Shown in pieces: positions 6,301-7,667 of a stretch of 7,667 nucleotides of DNA (positions are counted from its first letter, which is position 1; every line of letters begins with the position of its first letter). The translations under genes were made by a program, and so were the position numbers. The DNA comes from Planctomycetota bacterium (GTDB taxonomy: Bacteria > Planctomycetota > Planctomycetia > Pirellulales > Pirellulaceae): positions 1 through 7,667 of the forward strand of contig JAPLNJ010000175.1 of the NCBI GenBank assembly GCA_026692885.1. The letters are read 5' to 3'. The notes under the pieces are model-generated. The model was not told where the DNA came from and ran no database searches. It worked only from the letters and a program-made list of their open reading frames with translations.

Positions 6301-7667
6301 GGCGACGGGCCCCAGTCGGTGGTCTTGGCCGATCTGAACGGCGACCAGGTGCTGGATATGGCGGTCGCCAACAGCGGGGCCGGCAACGTCTCCATTCTGC
6401 GGAACGACGGCCACGGCCACTTCCTCAAGCAGCAGCCGGATGTGGTGACCGGCACCGGGGCGTCCTCCGTGGCGGCGGTTGATCTGGACCGCGACGGGGA
6501 CCTGGATCTGGTAGTCGCCAATCTCTACCAGTCCGACATTTCCATCCTGCTGAACGACGGAGCCGGCGGATTCACGCGTTCCAGGAACGTGGTGGTCGGG
6601 ACCGGACCTTCGTTCATCAGCACCGGCCAGTTCAACGACGACAACCACGATGGCCGCATCGATCAGGCCGACTTTCCCGACGTCGCCGTCACGACGCTCG
6701 GCGAGAGTCAGGGCCGCGGCTGGGACACCGGCTCCGTGGCGATCCTGCTGGGCGATGGCTCCGGGTCGTTGTCCGCGCCGATCCGGATCAAGGTGGGCGT
6801 CGATCCTTATGCGCTGGTCACGGGCCACTTCAATGACGACAACGGCGACGGGAAGATCGACAGCCAGGACTATCCGGATCTGGCCGTGGCCAACTTTGGC
6901 CCCTATCCAGGTGCCGGCAGCGTTTCCGTGTTGTTCAACCGGGGAGATGGAACGTTCGGCAACCCGACCAATCTGACCGCGGAGCAGGGCACGTACGCCG
7001 TGATTTCCGCGGATCTGGATGCCGATGGCCGCCAAGATCTGGTGGCCGTCAACGCCCTGTCGGATAGCCTGTCGATCTTCCGCAGCACAGGCAACGGCAC
7101 TTTTGGTCCCGCCACTACCATACCGCTTGGCACGGGTGCCACCTCGGTAACCGCCGAAGACCTGGATGGGGACGGGGACCTGGATCTGGCTGTGAGCAAT
7201 GGGCGTGGCGACGGGGTGGTGATCTTGCAGAACCGAGGCAACGCAACCTTCGAGTCATCGGGCATTGTGGGAGTCGCGGATCTCCCCGAAGCCTACTCGT
7301 TCTCAGTGGCGTCCGGCGATGTCGACGGCGACGGCAATCTCGATTTGGCCGTCGCCAAGGGACGGTCGGACAAAGTGACGGTGCTGCACAACGCCGTGCT
7401 GGCTACCACCCAGCGAGTACGGCTCGGTGTCGACGCGACCGTCGCTGACATCGATTTTGGAAATCGCCACGATAACCGGTCGCCAACGGACATCTTGCTC
7501 TCCAACCAGTCGGTGACAGAAACGGCCAGCACTTACGTACCCGTGATCGTCGGAGATTTGACGGCCAGCGACCTTGATGGCAGTGAGCGGCATGGGTTCG
7601 AACTCGTGGCCGGTGAGGGTGACACCGACAACGGGGCGTTTCAGCTCGCCGGAACGCAATTGCAGTT
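1..7667 (+). CDS. Giant multidomain secreted/surface protein, partial at both ends (P domains, FG-GAP propellers, SdrD-B, PPC, CARDB-like, cadherin-like)
   Basis: Frame 1 from base 1 stays open through 2,555 codons to the window edge, so both start and stop lie outside. Every stretch translates into recognisable extracellular modules, with no frameshift at any module boundary. Order: P domains 1-6, FG-GAP block with P domain 7 inside, SdrD-type B domain, jelly-roll front, PPC tail, CARDB-like, PPC, PPC, PPC front, jelly-roll tail, SdrD-type B domain, FG-GAP block, cadherin-like start. Acidic DxDGDG calcium loops recur and only five cysteines were seen (C183, C427, C727, C1426, C1579), which fits an exported protein. 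No signal peptide, membrane segment, sorting signal or enzyme active site is in view. P domains often follow subtilisin-like proteases, but none is present here, so a protease identity would rest on unseen sequence. Inferred role: surface adhesion or binding. Planctomycetota origin is likely but not proven. Confidence 0.95.
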   Translation, partial: MDDLDVTLDVTHVADQALRLYLISPSGTRVALVTHLPMGANLQDTRLDDEAENALANGVAPFHGRFRPEASLSAFDGEDPNGAWTLEILDSDLVHTGTLDGWNLALTLVPSAVVVEAPELPVVIDGLVTAVTTLTVAGFAHPLFDLDVALESRNMWGGDLRTYLISPAGTRVELFSTMVFSWCDFRGTILDDTAPLPIMAGMPPFTGRFRPVDSLAAFQGEDPNGVWQLEFTSPWGVSGVLEGWSLRLTPATQTVSVGSADAPLATMAAGAATSTLTVTGFQDPLADVDVTFNLTHGPDDTIRVFLTSPSGTRVELFGPWGGSGGSFRDTTLDDEAPAPLADSAAPFTGRYRPQGSLAAFDGENPNGIWRLEMLDTGLHPTDVLESWSLSLTPVPPSLTEVVADGLDVPLDIPYPGPVSSQLLVQGCPGRIFDLDVTVDIAHAWDGDLSAYLISPSGTRVALFANVGGSGDDFRQTTLDDAASVPIGIAAAPFTGRFRPAGQLSAFAGEEANGLWTLELSDNFPADSGVLQHWSLSVLPLPPPSLVASGDVPVQLGGAAKLTSTLNIQGLQAPLYDVDVTLDMTHPRSGDLLVNLVSPTGTRVELIAPAGTQHGTLDNWTLRLTPVPTGPTLEAGDVPRAIVDVAMASAVLAVEGFSGTLADLDVNLDLTHSTPGNLIVYLASPSGTRVELFGDLPANGADLRHTTLDDQAPVFLVDATAPYTGRFCPQGSLSAFAGENPNGLWTLEMINLDPAHPGTLNGWSLSLTPSSSVQLSVLGNDGHGGFAATAAVSLGSPVTAMLAFDIDGDGLPDLALADQAGQQVRVLRNRGGGDWASPASYPLGTAAMALASADLNGDGFADLITGNASDSVSVLLNRGNGTFAEAVSYPNGAAAVAVIAPDVTGDGVPDVAVVRDRTNDVAVLRNDGQGVLQPLQTISLDGDPRSIVAGDFDADGDQDLAVAVAGLPRTHIATAVPRRLMPGTTLLSEVVVDGRQGNLLDLDLTFDITHSSTGAIDAYLISPSGRRILLFESVGAAGPNFQETTLDDSAAIDIVGEGAPFHGSYRPYTPLSSFRGEDPNGTWKLEVHIGTYGYSAGMLNHWSLIVTTEDHVTILVNDGQGGFSVGGSMETGGRPENIISADLDGDGHDDLLVLHSGSTTGTVLVNDGHGGFSKTATLRDGFRPLAAAVDNVLGDAQTRIAIADAQGYVLTREVLTGESALGVLGALVRPGVTTDQLDFGSQAVSAQIQGRVFNDANGNRKKDDSELGLPNWRIYVDENQNGVWDKGELFGWTGADGSYSLPNLAAGDYDVLAEPQAGWEPPVQLNVLAAHFTGSEGQPATEGFTSIGLADLWHVSTGRGNADGHSPEAAFYFGRDEGSDGGGTFWDSDRGTLSSPLIDLRGASGTIVLDWNQLLDLDLTRDLAEVCVRQGNDLTVLASTADRTLPTGGGFAPRRLDLSAFAGQQIQLLFRFEAEQFPRQGQNLMANLVAGQEYFIHVGGVAGAAQPRYDLRVSRDKPDLAFTAFEITGVGLDGVNYRYTITNLGTQPADLSGGSLSLSSNLGLQNWYSTDSVLGGDFGCGGSIIGIWDSKFLAPGESFSSTYSANFPPWAAGTQSQYQLIVEMLNVVDDADDSNNYIVIPIVRPTIPADALEPNNDFATAMDLGMAFPQTRAGLSLHAVDDVDFFRYQATASGAVNISVYSDDAPWEVQLRVYDSARTPLASSYSGLDQLSLVLAAVAGETYFLEVRGSGQREIPHYSLVLGSTEVPPDSAEPNDSFSDATSLGGLGWVERADLTIHNRADVDYFSFQVESGASVEIRLLATTANANLDLLLYDAEQNVLASATAIGSAEDLQHSFVAGGTYYLKVVAATADSFSAYHIWLNGPIAPDRFEANNTWGAATDLGTVGSRSEPGLTMHVGDSADYFRFVPAVSGTYVVDLGFDPSRGDLEVGLYDADGHLVTSSEHEGWYIDDVTVRVFGKYKLTLKPGELRADVDFGQQALEGATGVGRNGTIEGILFDDADGDRVRDAAEGVLANVEVFLDVNNNGQADAGEQTRTKADGSYRFTGLGPGVYTVAYVPPATTHQTFPVRNELSILQQVPTGDGPQSVVLADLNGDQVLDMAVANSGAGNVSILRNDGHGHFLKQQPDVVTGTGASSVAAVDLDRDGDLDLVVANLYQSDISILLNDGAGGFTRSRNVVVGTGPSFISTGQFNDDNHDGRIDQADFPDVAVTTLGESQGRGWDTGSVAILLGDGSGSLSAPIRIKVGVDPYALVTGHFNDDNGDGKIDSQDYPDLAVANFGPYPGAGSVSVLFNRGDGTFGNPTNLTAEQGTYAVISADLDADGRQDLVAVNALSDSLSIFRSTGNGTFGPATTIPLGTGATSVTAEDLDGDGDLDLAVSNGRGDGVVILQNRGNATFESSGIVGVADLPEAYSFSVASGDVDGDGNLDLAVAKGRSDKVTVLHNAVLATTQRVRLGVDATVADIDFGNRHDNRSPTDILLSNQSVTETASTYVPVIVGDLTASDLDGSERHGFELVAGEGDTDNGAFQLAGTQLQ
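397..750 (+). other. P/Homo-B domain 2
   Basis: Residues 133-250 start with TLTVAGF and DLDVALE. They continue with TYLISPAGTRVELF, TILDDTA, PFTGRFRP, AAFQGEDPNGVWQLEF and VLEGWSLRLTP. The distance from the DLD aspartate to that of copy 1 is 142 residues, matching the array period. The loop after the GTR motif is unusual (MVFSWCDFRG) and carries one of the protein's few cysteines. The fold appears complete. Confidence 0.9.
820..1179 (+). other. P/Homo-B domain 3
   Basis: Residues 274-393 contain STLTVTGF, DVDVTFNLTH, FLTSPSGTRVELF, FRDTTLDDEA, PFTGRYRP, AAFDGENPNGIWRLEM and VLESWSLSLTP. Spacing to copy 2 is 142 residues. All conserved strands and the glycine-rich loop before the TTLDD motif are present, so this looks like an intact domain and serves as a good reference for the damaged copy 5. 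Confidence 0.9.
1258..1620 (+). other. P/Homo-B domain 4
   Basis: Residues 420-540 contain FDLDVTVDIAH, YLISPSGTRVALF, FRQTTLDDAA, PFTGRFRP, SAFAGEEANGLWTLEL and VLQHWSLSVLP. Spacing to copy 3 is 146 residues. The usual E-(D/N)-PNG motif reads EEANG here, a mild divergence. The domain is otherwise complete. Confidence 0.88.
1684..1875 (+). repeat. P/Homo-B domain 5, internally deleted (about 57 residues missing)
   Basis: Residues 562-625 begin as a normal copy (TLNIQG, YDVDVTLDMTH, LVNLVSPTGTRVEL). After IAPAGTQ they jump straight to the closing motif HGTLDNWTLRLTP. The segment holding TTLDD, PF.GRFRP and SAF.GE.PNG.W.LE is absent. The distance from the DLD aspartate of copy 5 to that of copy 6 is 86 residues instead of about 143. 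The reading frame is kept. The surviving codons for T-L-D (acg ttg gac) occur in the family both in the TTLDD motif and in the closing GTLDG motif, so recombination between these points within one unit is a plausible cause. The remnant probably cannot fold as a full P domain. Confidence 0.85.
1942..2304 (+). other. P/Homo-B domain 6
   Basis: Residues 648-768 contain VLAVEGF, ADLDVNLDLTH, VYLASPSGTRVELF, LRHTTLDDQA, PYTGRFCPQG, SAFAGENPNGLWTLEM and GTLNGWSLSLTP. The domain is complete. One oddity is a cysteine (C727) where most copies have arginine in the GRFRP motif. Its end runs with only a few residues of linker into the first FG-GAP half-blade. Confidence 0.9.
2314..3636 (+). other. VCBS/FG-GAP propeller block 1, interrupted by P domain 7
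   Basis: Residues 772-965 and 1109-1212 carry FG-GAP-type repeats. A leading half-blade (VQLSVLGNDGHGGF) is followed by calcium loops starting at D804 (DIDGDG), D853 (DLNGDG), D901 (DVTGDG), D950 (DFDADGD), D1141 (DLDGDG) and a degenerate one at D1189 (VDNVLGD). Loops are 48-49 residues apart, except D950 to D1141 (191), where 143 residues containing a P domain are inserted. Without the insert, six blades result, closed by the leading half-blade and the trailing IAIAD strand. Propellers of this family act in binding and bind calcium in the DxDGDG loops. Confidence 0.85.
2896..3324 (+). other. P/Homo-B domain 7, nested inside a propeller blade
   Basis: Residues 966-1108. The recognisable P domain spans about 982-1107: LLDLDLTFDITH, AYLISPSGRRILLF, FQETTLDDSA, PFHGSYRP, SSFRGEDPNGTWKLEV and MLNHWSLIV. 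It stands between the half-blade ending DLAVAVAG and the strand HVTILVNDGQGGF, which together would make one normal FG-GAP repeat. The inserted length (143 residues) equals the period of the upstream P array. The GTR motif reads GRR here. Confidence 0.88.
3661..3723 (+). other. Orphan SdrD-type terminal strand (DFG motif)
   Basis: Residues 1221-1241 include ALVRPGVTTDQLDFGSQ. This resembles the last strand of SdrD-type B domains, whose bacterial copies often end in a PGxxxxxxDFGN-like motif. It follows the first FG-GAP block, and no matching domain head lies before it in the window. The head may be upstream of base 1. Confidence 0.5.
3733..3966 (+). other. SdrD-type B domain 1 (CNA-B-like Ig fold), terminal strand displaced
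   Basis: Residues 1245-1322 contain IQGRVFNDANGNRKKDDSE, VYVD-type strand IYVDENQNGVWDKGE, ADGSYSLPNLAAGDYDVLAE and PQAGWEPP. This is the typical SdrD B head, with calcium-binding NDxNGN and DENQNG loops. The expected final strand ending in DFG does not follow. A fitting one appears after the jelly-roll/PPC segment at residues 1977-1998. Confidence 0.88.
4015..4434 (+). other. Jelly-roll (MAM/carbohydrate-binding-like) module, front part only
   Basis: Residues 1339-1478 contain LWHVSTGRGNADGHS, AAFYFGRDEG, GTLSSPLIDLRGASG, TIVLDWNQ and LDLSAFAGQQIQLLFRFEA. This pattern (LWH.S.GRG, SP.IDL, DLS.fAGq.i.l.FrF) is familiar from jelly-roll modules in planctomycete giant proteins and secreted peptidases. 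Such modules normally end with EGWYIDDV-like residues a short distance after the FRF strand. Here the sequence instead enters a PPC tail, and the missing end is found about 490 residues later. Confidence 0.7.
4435..4539 (+). other. PPC domain tail without its front half
   Basis: Residues 1479-1513 read NLMANLVAGQEYFIHVGG followed by YDLRVS. They match the last strands of bacterial pre-peptidase C-terminal (PPC) domains (AGxtYylxV ... Y.L.v), as in the copies ending VAGETYFLEVRG and VAGGTYYLKV further on. No EPND start or LYD strand precedes it; the jelly-roll does. Confidence 0.7.
4543..4929 (+). other. CARDB-like Ig-fold domain
   Basis: Residues 1515-1643 begin KPDLAFTAFEITG and YRYTITNLGTQPADL, and end with the LAPGESFSSTYSA, YQLIVEMLNVVDDADDSNN and YIVIPIV strands. 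PDL at the start, TNxG in the middle and the D-x-x-N-N end are hallmarks of CARDB-type (cell-adhesion-related) Ig domains. The central stretch from about 1561 to 1590 (WYSTDSVLGGDFGCGG) is longer than usual and contains one cysteine. Confidence 0.7.
4942..5286 (+). other. PPC domain 1, complete
   Basis: Residues 1648-1762 contain ADALEPNNDFATAMDLG, LSLHAVDDVDFFRYQA, VQLRVYDSARTPLASS, LVLAAVAGETYFLEVRG and YSLVLG. They contain the EPNN start, DDVDFF core, VYD strand and AGxTYxLEV tail of the PPC family, a beta-sandwich that acts as an accessory or binding module in exported bacterial proteins. Confidence 0.85.
5302..5652 (+). other. PPC domain 2, complete
   Basis: Residues 1768-1884 contain PDSAEPNDSFSDATSLG, LTIHNRADVDYFSFQVESG, ANLDLLLYDAEQNVLASA, HSFVAGGTYYLKVVA and YHIWLNGP. 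All PPC elements are present. Fourteen residues separate LASA from AGG, as in PPC 1, which gives a ruler for judging the split third copy. Confidence 0.87.
5656..5886 (+). other. PPC domain 3, front part only
   Basis: Residues 1886-1962 contain APDRFEANNTWGAATDLG, LTMHVGDSADYFRFVPAVSG and LEVGLYDADGHLVTSS, a normal PPC front. Immediately after this the expected AGxtYylxV tail is replaced by EGWYIDDVTV, which belongs to a jelly-roll. The complementary PPC tail is at residues 1479-1513. Confidence 0.75.
5887..5934 (+). other. Jelly-roll tail fragment (EGWYIDDV motif)
   Basis: Residues 1963-1978 read EHEGWYIDDVTVRVFG. The EGWYIDDV sequence is the usual last strand of the jelly-roll whose front lies at residues 1339-1478. 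Here it is attached to the third PPC front. The assignment relies on family knowledge of this motif. A divergent PPC ending is the alternative, but it fits worse. Confidence 0.65.
5932..5994 (+). other. SdrD-type terminal strand (DFG motif), probably of B domain 1
   Basis: Residues 1978-1998 read GKYKLTLKPGELRADVDFGQQ (split here as GKYKLTLKPG and ELRADVDFGQQ). It matches the closing strand of SdrD-type domains, which typically follow a PAGW segment. Joined to PQAGWEPP at residue 1322, it would complete B domain 1. Confidence 0.6.
6028..6261 (+). other. SdrD-type B domain 2, terminal strand displaced
   Basis: Residues 2010-2087 contain TIEGILFDDADGDRVRDAAE, VEVFLDVNNNGQADAGE, KADGSYRFTGLGPGVYTVAY and TTHQTFP. 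The DDADGD and DVNNNG loops are typical calcium sites. After QTFP the chain enters an FG-GAP block instead of the expected DFG strand. A suitable strand, RVRLGVDATVADIDFGNR, follows that block. Confidence 0.88.
6637..6672 (+). other. EF-hand-like calcium loop in propeller repeat 3
   Basis: Residues 2213-2224 read DDNHDGRIDQAD. They place D, N, D, G, I, D and D at positions 1, 3, 5, 6, 8, 9 and 12, the EF-hand/dockerin calcium-loop pattern. FPDVAV follows, completing the FG-GAP strand. Calcium binding is inferred from the pattern. Confidence 0.7.
6835..6870 (+). other. EF-hand-like calcium loop in propeller repeat 4
   Basis: Residues 2279-2290 read DDNGDGKIDSQD, again matching all EF-hand loop positions, followed by YPDLAV. 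The surrounding sequence resembles that of repeat 3 at both protein and base level, suggesting that the two blades arose by duplication. Confidence 0.7.
7408..7470 (+). other. SdrD-type terminal strand (DFG motif), probably of B domain 2
   Basis: Residues 2470-2490 include TQRVRLGVDATVADIDFGNR. This is the closing SdrD-type strand pattern. Joined to TTHQTFP at residue 2087, it would complete B domain 2, with the seven-repeat propeller lying between. Confidence 0.55.
7477..7667 (+). other. Cadherin-like repeat, cut by window end
   Basis: Residues 2493-2555 contain RSPTDILLSNQSVTETAS, VIVGDLTASDLDGSE, FELVAGEGDTDNGAFQLAG and TQLQ. This is the bacterial cadherin-like repeat pattern (APTDI.LS...V.E, VG.L.A.D.D, DtDN..F.i.g..L). 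Such repeats bind calcium between domains and occur in tandem in surface adhesins, so more copies may follow beyond the window. Confidence 0.82.

Larger units (their letters stand above)
6274..7398 (+). other. VCBS/FG-GAP propeller block 2, seven calcium-loop repeats
   Basis: Residues 2092-2466 have seven repeats, with loops at D2111 (DLNGDQVLD), D2161 (DLDRDGDLD), N2212, N2278, D2338 (DLDADGRQD), D2387 (DLDGDGDLD) and D2440 (DVDGDGNLD). Each is followed by an L(A/V)VA-type strand and then a VSIL.NDG.G.F-type strand. Seven repeats fit a seven-bladed propeller like that of integrin-alpha-type FG-GAP proteins. Repeats 3 and 4 carry longer EF-hand-like loops. The block sits between the head and the likely tail of SdrD-type domain 2. 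Confidence 0.87.

Noticed and set aside
5725..7035. Long minus-strand open frame of 436 codons
   Set aside because: It is exactly antisense to the FG-GAP and SdrD-type repeats of the + strand gene. Its composition is a mirror of the DxDGDG-rich coding strand, and it shows no family motif of its own.
1..7667. Internal ATG codons as alternative gene starts, and internal promoters or terminators
   Set aside because: The frame is open across all of them, domains continue upstream of each, and no gap or convincing ribosome-binding or hairpin signal separates the modules.

Overview
The whole window lies inside one giant protein-coding gene on the + strand. Reading codons from base 1, I translated the window by hand and found no in-frame stop in 2,555 codons (bases 1-7665). 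Neither the start codon nor the stop codon is in view. The long reading frames on the other strand and in the other + frames are shadows of this gene. There are no intergenic gaps, RNA genes, promoters or terminators. Residue numbers below count from base 1 of the window.

The encoded protein is a mosaic of extracellular modules. In order it has: six P/Homo-B (proprotein-convertase P) domains in tandem, the fifth internally deleted (1-2304); a VCBS/FG-GAP calcium-loop propeller with a seventh P domain set inside one blade (2314-3636); an SdrD-type B domain (3733-3966); the front of a carbohydrate-binding-like jelly-roll with the tail of a PPC domain stuck to it (4015-4539); a CARDB-like Ig domain (4543-4929); two complete PPC domains and the front of a third, which runs into the missing end of the jelly-roll (4942-5934); a second SdrD-type B domain (6028-6261); a second, seven-repeat FG-GAP propeller (6274-7398); and the beginning of a cadherin-like repeat (7477-end).

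The GC-rich sequence, the size of the protein, the scarcity of cysteine (five seen) and this combination of modules suggest the secreted or surface giant proteins of Planctomycetota (Pirellulales-like). This rests on family knowledge, not on a search. Related bacteria such as Verrucomicrobiota or Lentisphaerota are possible. No catalytic domain is visible. An adhesive, carbohydrate- or protein-binding, calcium-stabilised surface role is the best inference.

The most striking structure is that several modules are interrupted in frame by other modules, like nested boxes. A jelly-roll and a PPC domain are reciprocally split, and the two seams share a 7-base direct repeat 1,467 bases apart. A P domain of one repeat length sits inside a propeller blade. 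Each SdrD-type domain seems to have its last strand (ending in DFG) displaced to the far side of a large cargo. The result is a repeating head-cargo-tail plan.
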